64,000 nucleotides of DNA from Sporosarcina sp. ACRSL (GTDB lineage: Bacteria; Bacillota; Bacilli; Bacillales_A; Planococcaceae), in the NCBI RefSeq assembly GCF_022346605.1, contig NZ_JAKRNT010000011.1, positions 103,210 through 167,209 on the forward strand. The letters are read 5' to 3'. The position numbers were made by a program, and so were the translations under genes. Every line of letters begins with the position of its first letter. Within the stretch, counting starts at the first letter, position 1. This document shows, piece after piece, positions 33,830-42,123 of this stretch. The notes below the pieces were generated by a model, which saw nothing but the letters and a program-made list of their open reading frames with translations, was not told the origin of the DNA and did no database searches.

Positions 33830-33867
33830 AAAAACCGGTATGCCAGAAAGTTTCTGACATACCGGTA
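33830..33867 (-). terminator. Terminator of the DUF1128 gene
   Basis: ACCGGTATG-x-CAGAAA pairs with TTTCTG-x-CATACCGGT. On the minus strand it leads into TTTTTCCATAAAAAA. Confidence 0.75.
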
Positions 33868-33876
33868 GTGTGGTCG

Positions 33877-34098
33877 TTATTTACGCAATGCTCCTAGTTC
33901 AGCAGCGATGGCTTGCATTTCATTAGGACTAATATTGTCCCTTTTCATAACCATTTCGTACATGTAAACTAAGTCCTCGTATTGGGATGTGCTGAAGTTT
34001 TCAGCTTTCATTGCATCTACGTTGACCATGCGTAGTTTCTCTTTAATTCTTTCAATCATATACGTTACATTTTCAGGTGTAGGTTGAGATAGATCCAT
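33877..34098 (-). CDS. DUF1128 protein (YfkK/UPF0435-like)
   Basis: A 73-residue soluble helical protein matching the DUF1128 pattern: an N-terminal [22 protein letters not shown], a central [21 protein letters not shown] and a C-terminal [16 protein letters not shown]. The function is unknown. ATG 34098 is chosen since GGGTGG is then eight bases upstream. Together with the neighbouring Na+/alanine symporter and YihY genes it mirrors the yfk/yfl region of B. subtilis. Confidence 0.82.
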   Translation of the reverse strand: MDLSQPTPENVTYMIERIKEKLRMVNVDAMKAENFSTSQYEDLVYMYEMVMKRDNISPNEMQAIAAELGALRK

Positions 34099-34193
34099 TA
34101 TGTCGTCCACCCTTCATTAGCTTCGGACATAATCATCACATTAATCGACCGAGCTGTCAACCGATGCTGTTTTCCCCGTAAAATCTGTTCTTC

Positions 34194-35732
34194 TTATAAA
34201 TTTACTTTATCTCTTTCCTGTACCCCTTCTCGATTAACAAGACCGTTTCCACCGGAATTCGAATTATTTTTTCTATTCTTTCTCTCTTCTGGACTGATAT
34301 AACCATCTTTCCAGAAGTCCGCATTTTTGATTCCATATTTGGATGAATTAAAGACCGGATCTTTTCCTTGTTTCAATTGTTCTTCATAGTCTTTAAGCGC
34401 AATATTTGCCGGCTTGAATAACAAGAGAATGGCAATCAAGTTTAGCCATACCATTATTCCGAGTCCGATATCGCCCAATGCCCATGCTGTTGATGCTGTT
34501 CTTATGGATCCATAGAAAATGGAAACCAAAAGGACGAGCTTCAGGAGGGTAAACGCAATGCCTCTAAATTTACCCCGGACTAAATAGGCCAAGTTGGTCT
34601 CTGCGATGTAGTAATAGGCATAAATAGTTGTAAACGCAAAGAAGAACAAGGCGATGGCGACAAACCCTGCACCGAAACCTGGGAGGACGGTATCAACTGC
34701 CGCTTGCGTATAACCGGCTCCCGGTTCAACGCCTGGGACGTTTTCAACGATTGTTTGTCCTGTATTTTCGTCTATTACATTATATTGTTGTGTAAATAAA
34801 ATCATCATTGCAGTAGCTGTAACAATTAAGAATACATCGAGATAAATGGAAAACGCTTGTACAAGACCTTGCTTCGTTGGATGGGAGACCTCAGCCGCAG
34901 CCGCAGGGTGAGCGCCTGTACCTTGACCGGCTTCATTCGCATAGAGTCCGCGTTTTACTCCCCACATGATTGCAGAACCAAGGATTCCGCCAAATAGTTG
35001 TTCAGCTCCGAAAGCGCTTTTGAAAATTAATGCAAAGACTGCAGGAATCTCGACAAAATTAACCACTATTACAACAATTGCAATTAACACATACGCTGCT
35101 GCCATGAAAGGAACGACAAGCTCCGCAGTTTTAGCAATTCGTTTGACACCACCAAAAATAGTAAAACCGACAAGTGCAACAACGATGATTCCAGTAAGTG
35201 TTTTGTCAAGACCAAAAGCATTGTGAATACTATCTGCGATTGCATTCGACTGTATCCCAGGCATCAAGAAAGCCATTGCAGTAAGTGTAGCGATTGCAAA
35301 AATGATTGCGAACCATTTCCATCCGAGTCCTTTTTCAATATAGAACGCAGGACCCCCACGATATTCTCCGTCTTGCTCTTCTTTGTACATTTGAGCAAGT
35401 GTCGACTCTACATAAGCTGACGTTGCACCGATGAAGGTGATGACCCACATCCAAAAGACGGCACCAGGTCCTCCAAAAGCGATCCCTGTTGCGGTACCTG
35501 CAATGTTCCCTACACCGATACGGCCTGATAATGACATCGCTAACGCCTGGAACGGAGATACCCCAGCATCCGAACCCTTACCTGAAGTTACGAGTTTAAC
35601 CATTTCCTTGATGTGACGGATCTGTAAAAACCTTGTCCGAATACTGAAATAAAGACCACAAAAAACAATAAAGCCGATTAAGATAGGACTCCAAAGAATA
35701 TCAACAATTGTGTTTACGATTTGTTCGAACAA
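34194..35732 (-). CDS. Sodium/alanine symporter, AGCS family
   Basis: A 512-residue transporter with about 11 membrane segments. Signature regions: FQALAMSLSGRIGVGNIAGTATGIAFGGPGAVFWMW near residue 65 and LYANEAGQGTGAHPAAAAEVSHPTKQG near residue 270. These are typical of AlsT/DagA-type carriers of alanine or glycine with Na+. The start is TTG 35732 with AAGGGGGAG just upstream. The ~100-bp leader has two perfect inverted repeats and duplicated Shine-Dalgarno-like blocks. Confidence 0.9.
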   Translation of the reverse strand: MFEQIVNTIVDILWSPILIGFIVFCGLYFSIRTRFLQIRHIKEMVKLVTSGKGSDAGVSPFQALAMSLSGRIGVGNIAGTATGIAFGGPGAVFWMWVITFIGATSAYVESTLAQMYKEEQDGEYRGGPAFYIEKGLGWKWFAIIFAIATLTAMAFLMPGIQSNAIADSIHNAFGLDKTLTGIIVVALVGFTIFGGVKRIAKTAELVVPFMAAAYVLIAIVVIVVNFVEIPAVFALIFKSAFGAEQLFGGILGSAIMWGVKRGLYANEAGQGTGAHPAAAAEVSHPTKQGLVQAFSIYLDVFLIVTATAMMILFTQQYNVIDENTGQTIVENVPGVEPGAGYTQAAVDTVLPGFGAGFVAIALFFFAFTTIYAYYYIAETNLAYLVRGKFRGIAFTLLKLVLLVSIFYGSIRTASTAWALGDIGLGIMVWLNLIAILLLFKPANIALKDYEEQLKQGKDPVFNSSKYGIKNADFWKDGYISPEERKNRKNNSNSGGNGLVNREGVQERDKVNL

Positions 35733-35771
35733 ATCGACTCCCCCTTTTGTTCTAAGTGTGTTAAATCTAGC

Positions 35772-35839
35772 TGAAATGAAAAAACCATTTCAATTGAAAA
35801 CTCCCCCAATGATAGTTCCCCCACTATCGACTCCCTTTC
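35772..35839 (-). promoter_or_regulatory. Leader inverted repeats of the AGCS symporter gene
   Basis: TGAAATG/CATTTCA (35772-35792) and GATAGT/ACTATC (35811-35828) are perfect inverted repeats. The blocks TCGACTCCC and ACTCCCCC, which on the minus strand look like Shine-Dalgarno sites, repeat at about 35735, 35799 and 35827. They could be operator or RNA-level control sites. Confidence 0.35.
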
Positions 35840-36023
35840 TTAGTATTCTTAGTTAATAACTAATACATTAGACTATTAGGAATATTGATAGTCTTGAGCT
35901 ATATATTCCGAAACTTCTTCGAATTAGTCAAGCTATTTTTTGTAAAAGCATGTCGATTGTTTGTTTTTTCAATCGAAGGGTATAATAAGATATGCAAATT
36001 AGAATGTTACTGGAGGGTTTTAC

Positions 36024-36401
36024 GTGGGAAACAGCAAATTTGGGAAATTTATCATGTTGGGAGCAATTTTAGGAGGAGCTGTCAGCATGTTCGATAGAAG
36101 TACCCGTTATCAGGTGAAGAGGAAAACAAGCGCGATGATTGAACAAGTAGGGTATTATTCGAAAAATCCGGATGTCCTTAAAGAAAAGCTTCAACAACAG
36201 AAAGACAAATACGTATCGCTTTATGAACAAATTTCTGGCGACGCTGCATATATTAAAAGTCAGGTCGATGAATTGAAGACGTTAACTCCACAAGTAAAAG
36301 AGCTTGTTGTCGAAACGAAGGAAGCGTTCGTTGATTCTAAAGAGGAATACAAGGAAATTGTAAATGAATCGAAAGAGGCGAGTGAAGTAAAAAAGAGGTA
36401 A
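36024..36401 (+). CDS. YtxH-like small protein
   Basis: A 125-residue protein with one N-terminal membrane helix (FGKFIMLGAILGGAVSMF) followed by a long charged helix, the shape of the YtxH (gas-vesicle-like) group seen in general-stress proteins of Bacillales. The tail (about 50-125) is rich in Lys and Glu and probably coiled coil. It starts at GTG 36024 behind GGAGGG. The YihY gene follows after 23 bp, so they are likely co-transcribed. Exact role unknown. Confidence 0.68.
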   Translation: MGNSKFGKFIMLGAILGGAVSMFDRSTRYQVKRKTSAMIEQVGYYSKNPDVLKEKLQQQKDKYVSLYEQISGDAAYIKSQVDELKTLTPQVKELVVETKEAFVDSKEEYKEIVNESKEASEVKKR

Positions 36402-36424
36402 GCACCGGAAGGAGTGAGTCAAAT

Positions 36425-37411
36425 GTGAAAAACAAAGACCCGTTTACTCCCAAAAAAGAAAACTCGCCTTCCAAAAAAGAAAAAAACGGTTTCATGGCAA
36501 ATTCACAAATTATGAAATTCTTCGCGGACGTGAAGGATGGAGATTTGGAAAAATTCGATGTGACAACGACAAAAGGATTTTGGAAGGAGCTCCTAGTGAG
36601 AATCAGGATAGTGGATATTACAGGCTTAGGCTCTCAGTTAGCCTTCTTCTTTCTATTATCCCTATTCCCTCTATTAATCTTCTTGATTACACTGTTGCCC
36701 TTCTTAAATATCGATGAATCTCAGGTATTCTTATTCATAAGGGATTACGCACCTGAAAGTGTGTATACGCTCGTTCATACTACCATTGAAGAAATCTTGG
36801 AAAGCCGAAATGGGGGATTACTATCAATCGGAGCATTGGCCACAATATGGTCGGCCTCTAAAGGTATGAATGCTCTTACCAAAGCATTGAATCGTTCTTA
36901 CCATGTTGAAGAATCGAGATCTTTCATCGTAGCAAGAGCGATGTCAGTCGTCTTCACCATCGCTTTGATTGTCGTATTGGTCATAGCCTTGGTGTTGCCG
37001 GTCTTCGGTCAACAGATTGGAACGCTAGCATTCTCTTATTTCGGTATGGAAGCAGGCTTCCTGAAGTTTTGGGGGAGTATGCGATGGGTTATACCACCAA
37101 TCCTAATCTTTTTAGTTTTTTCCGCACTTTACTGGGCCGTCCCAAATCTGAAGATCCGATTAAAAAGCGCAATACCCGGCGCGCTTTTCGCAACAGCTGG
37201 ATGGATACTGACTTCCTATGCATTCTCCTTTTATGTTGGGAATTTCGGAAACTACTCAAAGACCTACGGGAGCATTGGTGGAATTATCGTCCTGATGATG
37301 TGGCTTTATTTTTCAGCAATTATCCTAATGCTTGGTGGGCAATTGAACGCGGTCATGACAGAACGGAAGCAAGCGAAGCTCGCAAAAGAAAAGAGCAATG
37401 CAGTAAGTTAA
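36425..37411 (+). CDS. YihY/virulence factor BrkB family membrane protein
   Basis: A 328-residue protein with six membrane segments after a cytosolic N-terminal part. Family motifs: RIVDITGLGSQLAFFFLLSLFPLLIFLITLLPFL, the central IWSASKGMNALTKALNRSY, and the late YSKTYGSIGGIIVLMMWLYFSAIILMLGGQLNA. Once called ribonuclease BN, members have no shown nuclease activity. B. subtilis YfkH is the likely counterpart. The start is GTG 36425 behind AAGGAG. The gene is convergent with the P-type ATPase across a shared terminator. Confidence 0.88.
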   Translation: MKNKDPFTPKKENSPSKKEKNGFMANSQIMKFFADVKDGDLEKFDVTTTKGFWKELLVRIRIVDITGLGSQLAFFFLLSLFPLLIFLITLLPFLNIDESQVFLFIRDYAPESVYTLVHTTIEEILESRNGGLLSIGALATIWSASKGMNALTKALNRSYHVEESRSFIVARAMSVVFTIALIVVLVIALVLPVFGQQIGTLAFSYFGMEAGFLKFWGSMRWVIPPILIFLVFSALYWAVPNLKIRLKSAIPGALFATAGWILTSYAFSFYVGNFGNYSKTYGSIGGIIVLMMWLYFSAIILMLGGQLNAVMTERKQAKLAKEKSNAVS

Positions 37412-37432
37412 ATGCATTGCTCTTTTTATTAT
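37389..37432. terminator. Bidirectional terminator between yihY-like and the P-type ATPase
   Basis: AAAGAGCAATGCA and TGCATTGCTCTTT around GTAAGTTAAA, followed by TTATT. It overlaps the last codons of the two convergent genes. Confidence 0.85.
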
Positions 37433-39333
37433 TCAACTTTATTCAACATGCGGAGTCCGTTCAAAATTACAAGGATTGTACTTCCTTCATGACCGATGAC
37501 GCCTAATGGCAAATCGACGACTTGCATGAAGTTCGAGATGATGAGAACCGCAATGACAGCAATGGAGAAGAAGATATTCTGTTTAACGATCCGTTGCATC
37601 TTCTTCGAAACTTTTACAGCGTACGAGATACGTGTCAGATCATTTTGCATAAGGACGACATCAGCTGTTTCGAGGGCAACGTCAGTGCCTTCGCCCATTG
37701 CGATCCCCGACGTGGCGGTCGCAAGCGCAGGCGCGTCATTGATCCCGTCTCCGACCATTCCGACTTCTCCATATTCCTTCAGAAGACGTTTCATTTCTTC
37801 CACTTTCGTCTCCGGTAAGCACTCTGCTACGTAGTGATCCAATCCTGCTTCGGTCGCAATTGCGTTCGCTGTTCTTTCATTGTCGCCCGTCAGCATGATT
37901 GACTGGATTCCCAATTTCTTCAAGTCTTTAATTGCCTGAACTGCTTCAGGTCGCAACGTATCCTTTAAGGCAATAACGGCGAGAATACCGTCTGCGTCTC
38001 TCATAGAGACAACTGTTTTTCCTGCGTTAGAAAGCTTCTCAACAATTCCTTCCTTGAAATGGCCAACCAATTCTTTCCCGACAAATTTAGGGTTTCCAAC
38101 TAGAACTTCACCGGAATCGGTAAACGCACGGATCCCATATCCCGGAACATCCTCGATTTGTGGATTGTACTTCTTGAAGACACCTTGCTCTTCTGCGTAA
38201 TTAACGATAGCGACAGCAAGTGGGTGGTTTGATTGAGCTTCAATTCCTGAAAGTAGCGCTAATGTTTGGTCGGTGTCTACATTGTCGCGGACGATAAAAT
38301 CGGTAACGACTGGCTTTCCTGAAGTTAATGTACCTGTTTTATCAAAAGCAATCGCCTTCAATGTACCGAGGTGCTCAAGGTGAACGCCGCCTTTAAAAAG
38401 AATGCCTCTCTTCGCTCCGTTCGAAACTGCCGCAAGTGTAGCGGGCATGATCGATGCGACGAGCGCACAAGGGGAAGCGACAACTAATAGAACAATAGCG
38501 CGATAAAATGTCGTCGTCCAATCCCAACCGAACAAAAAATGCGGTAAAAACATCATGACAATGACAGTCAAAATGACAATTTTTACGTATGTGCCTTCGA
38601 ATTTTTCAATGAATTGCTGGGATGGTGATTTTTCACTTTGTGCACTTTGGACGAGAGTAATAATTTTTTGAAACAGTGTTTCTGAACTCGGCTTTGTCAT
38701 TTCCATCTGGATTGCACCACTTATATTGACTGTTCCCGCAAATAGCTCATCGGCTTCGGCCTTTGTGACAGGAACCGATTCGCCATTGATGGCTGACATA
38801 TCAACGGAAGTCGTCCCTTGAATGACGATACCATCGACAGGTACCCGTTCTCCCGGTTTCACGAGAATACGCGAACCTACAGTGAGGGAAGACGTTGCTA
38901 CGCTAACTGTGGAACCGTCCTCTTGGATGAGCCAAGCTTCTTCGGGCTGCATCTCCATAAGCGCAGATATTTCTTTATGGCTTTTATTTAACGTATACGT
39001 TTCAAGGGCTCCACTGATCGCAAAAATGAAAATGAGGATGGCACCTTCCGCCCAGTAGCCGATAACTGCGGCGCCGATTGCTGCAAACACCATAAGCATC
39101 TCAACGTTCAGTTGCTTATCGGCAATTGTGTCCTCGATGCCTTCTTTTGCTTTGGCAAAACCACCGATCAGAAAAGCGACAATATACAAAGTAATTGAGA
39201 GTGTCGTTGATCCTTCTTTTCCGATCAGCCAAGCAGCTAAAATCAGAATTCCCGCTAAGATTGCAGCGATAAGTTCCAAATGCGCTGTCCAATGCGTAGT
39301 GCTTTGTGGCGTTTCCTTCGTTTGGGTTGTCAT
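37429..39333 (-). CDS. Heavy-metal P1B-type ATPase (ZosA/CadA-like)
   Basis: A 634-residue metal pump without an N-terminal metal-binding domain. The membrane CPx-like motif is VASPCALVAS. Other motifs: phosphorylation Asp in AFDKTGTLT, TGES-type loop NGESVPVT, HP locus SNHPLA and hinge VGDGINDAPALA. Length and domain layout match ZosA of B. subtilis (about 637), a zinc transporter under PerR control. Three Fur-family boxes precede the start ATG 39333, so regulation by metal or peroxide is likely. AGGAGG precedes the start. Confidence 0.87.
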   Translation of the reverse strand: MTTQTKETPQSTTHWTAHLELIAAILAGILILAAWLIGKEGSTTLSITLYIVAFLIGGFAKAKEGIEDTIADKQLNVEMLMVFAAIGAAVIGYWAEGAILIFIFAISGALETYTLNKSHKEISALMEMQPEEAWLIQEDGSTVSVATSSLTVGSRILVKPGERVPVDGIVIQGTTSVDMSAINGESVPVTKAEADELFAGTVNISGAIQMEMTKPSSETLFQKIITLVQSAQSEKSPSQQFIEKFEGTYVKIVILTVIVMMFLPHFLFGWDWTTTFYRAIVLLVVASPCALVASIMPATLAAVSNGAKRGILFKGGVHLEHLGTLKAIAFDKTGTLTSGKPVVTDFIVRDNVDTDQTLALLSGIEAQSNHPLAVAIVNYAEEQGVFKKYNPQIEDVPGYGIRAFTDSGEVLVGNPKFVGKELVGHFKEGIVEKLSNAGKTVVSMRDADGILAVIALKDTLRPEAVQAIKDLKKLGIQSIMLTGDNERTANAIATEAGLDHYVAECLPETKVEEMKRLLKEYGEVGMVGDGINDAPALATATSGIAMGEGTDVALETADVVLMQNDLTRISYAVKVSKKMQRIVKQNIFFSIAVIAVLIISNFMQVVDLPLGVIGHEGSTILVILNGLRMLNKVE

Positions 39334-39349
39334 GTAACTACCTCCTGTT

Positions 39350-39407
39350 TGAGAATGAGTATCAAAATCAACTAATGATAATTATTACGATGTAATAATG
39401 ATTCTAA
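39350..39407 (-). promoter_or_regulatory. Three Fur-family operator boxes upstream of the metal ATPase
   Basis: Three 7-1-7 boxes lie within 60 bp. TGAGAATGAGTATCA (39350-39364) matches Fur at 13 of 15. TGATAATTATTACGA (39376-39390) is equally close to Fur and Zur, at 13 of 15 each. TAATAATGATTCTAA (39393-39407) is close to PerR, at 13 of 15. The assignment to a given regulator is inference. Confidence 0.55.
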
Positions 39408-39470
39408 TTAACAGTATATCAAATTCAAACGGAAAAGCAACTCATGAAAGTTAAGGAAAAAAAGTGGACA

Positions 39471-39512
39471 TGAAAAAGCCCCGACATATCGAAATGATAT
39501 TGTCAGAGCTTA
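39471..39512 (-). terminator. Terminator of the fumarase gene
   Basis: AAGCTCTGACAATATC and GATATGTCGGGGCTT (with G-U pairs), then TTTTTC on the minus strand. Confidence 0.85.
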
Positions 39513-39532
39513 ATTGATTAAGTTAAATTAAT

Positions 39533-41071
39533 TTAGCTAAACACTTTTTCTTTAAATTGGGATAGTTTTTCAAGCGAAGATTGGTCGACATCTGCATGGA
39601 GGCTATTTCCGTGCGAGTCCATCGTGACGACTGCAGTAAAATCTTCAACACGTAAATGCCACATCGCTTCAGGAATACCGAATTGGAGAAGATCGACACC
39701 TTCCACTGCTTTAATGCAGTCCGCGTAATATTGTGCTGCTCCGCCGATTGCATTCAAGTAGACCCCGCCGTGTTCCTGTAGCGCAGCAAGCGTTTTAGGC
39801 CCCATGCCGCCTTTTCCGATAACGGCGCGGATGCCGAATTTCTTCATAATGTCCCCTTGGTACGGTTCCTCTCGAATCGACGTTGTTGGGCCAGCAGCTA
39901 CGATTTCGTATCCGCCGTCATCATTTTTCAATACGACAGGACCGCAGTGGTAAATGATCTGGCCATCTAAATCGACAGGGGAGTCATTTTCCGAGAGGTG
40001 CTTATGGATTGCATCGCGTCCTGTATACATACGACCGCTAATTTTAACAACATCCCCGACTTTTAGGTCACGAATCTGTTCCTCGCTGATCGGGGCAGTC
40101 AGTTCGACAACGCGTGATGTTTGCTTTGTTTCGGCTTGTCCTTCTTCTTGATCGAAGGAAAGCTTTTCTCCTTCGTTGTAATGCCAATTCGTCACTTCTC
40201 CGGTCGTTGGATCGAGGTCTACAGCCATTCTGCGGTATGCCCAGCAGTTGTATGCGACGGAAACGTAGAAGCTAGCCGGGATACGGTGCATGACACCTAT
40301 TTTACAACCTAATAATGTCGCCTCTCCACCGAATCCCATCGTGCCGATGCCAAGTTGATTTGCTGATTCCATAATATAGGATTCAAGTTTAGCAAGCTGA
40401 GCATTCGGGTTTACGTCATCTACAGCTCTAAAAAGCTGGTCTTTCGCAAGCTCGTAGCCAGATGTACGATCACCGCCAATGCCGACACCGATGAAGCCTG
40501 CAGAACAACCTTGTCCCTGTGCCTGATAAACAGAGTGCAGGATACATTTGCGGATGCCATCAAGATCGCGGCCAGCACGACCTAAACCTTCCAATTCAGT
40601 AGGGAGGCTGTATTGGATGTTTTTGTTCTCACAGCCGCCGCCTTTTAGGATTAACTTCACTTCAATATGGTCTTTTTCCCATTGTTCGAATTTCATGACC
40701 GGAAGCCCTTCGCCTAGATTGTCACCGCTATTTTCTCCGGTGAGTGAGTCGACGGCATTCGGTCTTAGCTTGCCATCCTTTGTCGCTTGAACGAGCGCCT
40801 TTTTGATGGCAGCCTTAATTTCCAATTGGTTGACCCCGATTGGTGTTTTGATTTTGAACGTTGGCAATCCGGTATCTTGGCAAATAGGTGAAAGCTTATC
40901 GTCTGCCATATTGATGTTCTTTGCAATCGTATCCAAACTCATAGCTGCCCGAGTGCCCGCATTTTCTTTTTCTCGTGCAGCTCTTACAGCACGGCGGACA
41001 TCTTTCGGTAAATTTGTTGATGTTTCACAAATAAGGTCATACATGCTTTTCTCAAGTTGTTCTATGTACAT
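39533..41071 (-). CDS. Class I iron-sulfur fumarate hydratase
   Basis: A 512-residue, oxygen-sensitive [4Fe-4S] fumarase with both domains in one chain. The N-terminal alpha part (1-280) holds CQDTGLP, GGGCENKN and GCSAGFIGVGIGG, with the three cluster cysteines. The C-terminal beta part (about 330-510) holds GDVVKISGRMYTGRDAIHKH and the GPTTSIRE region. The enzyme hydrates fumarate to malate in the TCA cycle. Planococcaceae and Geobacillus use this class alongside or instead of class II. It is transcribed alone from ATG 41071 with its own terminator. Confidence 0.9.
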   Translation of the reverse strand: MYIEQLEKSMYDLICETSTNLPKDVRRAVRAAREKENAGTRAAMSLDTIAKNINMADDKLSPICQDTGLPTFKIKTPIGVNQLEIKAAIKKALVQATKDGKLRPNAVDSLTGENSGDNLGEGLPVMKFEQWEKDHIEVKLILKGGGCENKNIQYSLPTELEGLGRAGRDLDGIRKCILHSVYQAQGQGCSAGFIGVGIGGDRTSGYELAKDQLFRAVDDVNPNAQLAKLESYIMESANQLGIGTMGFGGEATLLGCKIGVMHRIPASFYVSVAYNCWAYRRMAVDLDPTTGEVTNWHYNEGEKLSFDQEEGQAETKQTSRVVELTAPISEEQIRDLKVGDVVKISGRMYTGRDAIHKHLSENDSPVDLDGQIIYHCGPVVLKNDDGGYEIVAAGPTTSIREEPYQGDIMKKFGIRAVIGKGGMGPKTLAALQEHGGVYLNAIGGAAQYYADCIKAVEGVDLLQFGIPEAMWHLRVEDFTAVVTMDSHGNSLHADVDQSSLEKLSQFKEKVFS

Positions 41072-41091
41072 TCTTATTTCCCCCTAGTGAA

Positions 41092-41268
41092 TCATTGATC
41101 TTTTTTTATCTTATTCATTTGGTTTTCCAATTCATCGACCAAGCTAATCAGCTGATCGATTTCATTGAGGTCGGTTGTTTCAGGCTCAATCGATTCGAGC
41201 TTCTCCAAAAATTGATGGAGACGTTTTTTCAAATCATCCACATGACGATTGCTTTGCTCTTTATCCAA
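41092..41268 (-). CDS. Small coiled-coil protein (SE1561-like)
   Basis: A 58-residue acidic protein that looks wholly alpha-helical: KKRLHQFLEKLESIEPET, then DLNEIDQLISLVDELENQMNKI. It resembles the SE1561 family of short proteins in Staphylococcus and Bacillus, with unknown function. The start is TTG 41268 since GAGGTG is well spaced. The stop lies 20 bp before fumarase on the same strand, so they could share a transcript. Confidence 0.6.
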   Translation of the reverse strand: MDKEQSNRHVDDLKKRLHQFLEKLESIEPETTDLNEIDQLISLVDELENQMNKIKKDQ

Positions 41269-41372
41269 AAAGTACACCTCTTTTCATCAATGTAATCGTA
41301 TACGATTCGCAATTTTATTTCAATGCAGGGTGAGATTACAGAAAAATAACGGAAATTAAACTTAACAAAATG

Positions 41373-41401
41373 TTTACAATAGATAATTATCGTGCTATAC
41401 T
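41373..41401 (+). promoter_or_regulatory. Promoter of a candidate small RNA
   Basis: TTTACA (41373-41378), a 17-bp spacer and TATACT (41396-41401). No protein gene lies on this strand before the terminator at 41555-41597. Confidence 0.7.
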
Positions 41402-41407
41402 ACAAAT

Positions 41408-41597
41408 AATCAAAATGAAAAGGAGGCCGTAGTCGTAGTGTAGAGACGAATCAATTCCTTTAGAAAAGGAGGGGATCCGTGAACGTTTAACGGCCGTGCC
41501 GTTTCACGCCTACGAATTATATGCTGAATGAAAGTGAAGGTTCTATTCATAAGTAAAGGCCCAGCCGTATTCTGATTTCAGATATGGACTGGGCCTA
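41408..41597 (+). ncRNA. Candidate structured small RNA, about 190 nt
   Basis: The segment between a good promoter and a strong terminator has no meaningful ORF and folds well. P1 is CGTAGTG (41434-41440) with CACGCCTACG (41505-41514, two bulged bases). P2 is TTCCTTT/AAAGGAG (41455-41461 with 41465-41471). P3 is AACGGC/GCCGTT (41489-41494 with 41498-41503). Together they form a three-way junction. Two Shine-Dalgarno-like G-rich stretches (AAAGGAGG, AAAGGAGGGG) are present but lead only to micro-ORFs. I recognise no known riboswitch class. The terminator separates it from the convergent OsmC gene. Confidence 0.5.
41555..41597. terminator. Bidirectional terminator between the candidate sRNA and osmC-like gene
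   Basis: AGGCCCAG and CTGGGCCT with an inner TCTGA/TCAGA form a long hairpin with T-rich flanks. Confidence 0.85.
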
Positions 41598-41612
41598 TTC
41601 ATATTCACTCAG

Positions 41613-41999
41613 TTAATTTACGAATTCGTATGTTTCGATGATTTCGATGGAATCGATGACGGATTGATGCATCGAACAGTTCTTTTTTGTTAACTCCAGT
41701 ATTTTGTCCATTTGGACATCCTCAATCTTTTCCCTCTTAATAAGGAAGTGAAGATGAATCTTTTCTACACGGTTCGCTATTTCTTCATTCCGATAAACTT
41801 CCTTCACTTCAATGCTAATATGGTCCGCGGGCAGCCTTTTTCTTTCAAGGATCTTCCGGAGAACACCACCACTGCATACGGCAAGGGAAGAAACTAAGAG
41901 TTGGTACGGTCGGAAGCCGCAATCATCATTCGCGGAGATTTGCAATTTGCCGAATGATGTCTCTGTTTCAAAACCGTTTTCAGTCATTTCGAATTTCAT
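41613..41999 (-). CDS. OsmC-family protein
   Basis: A 128-residue protein of the OsmC/Ohr/YhfA fold. The first conserved Cys lies in GFRPYQLLVSSLAVCSGGVLRKIL and the second in KKNCSMHQSVIDSI, the two-Cys layout of peroxide reductases of this fold. It may reduce organic hydroperoxides, although the YhfA branch has no proven function. The start is ATG 41999 behind AGGAGG; the longer frame includes 59 unlikely residues. It is divergent from the MFS exporter. Confidence 0.8.
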   Translation of the reverse strand: MKFEMTENGFETETSFGKLQISANDDCGFRPYQLLVSSLAVCSGGVLRKILERKRLPADHISIEVKEVYRNEEIANRVEKIHLHFLIKREKIEDVQMDKILELTKKNCSMHQSVIDSIEIIETYEFVN

Positions 42000-42123
42000 T
42001 CCAATCAATCCTCCTTGTGCTACTATTATAAGGTGAAACTTCCCTAAGTGGGAATAACTTTCACAATAGGTGTTAGTTATAGCGGAATAAGGCGATTCCG
42101 TAGAAATAAGGAGCGTATTGTTT

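Noticed and set aside
35885..36097. 70-codon ORF before the YtxH-like gene
   Set aside because: It overlaps the GGAGGG site and start of the YtxH-like gene and starts without its own ribosome binding site.
41415..41553. Micro-ORFs (5-11 codons) in the candidate small RNA as leader peptides
   Set aside because: They precede no coding gene on that strand; the transcript ends at a terminator before a convergent gene.
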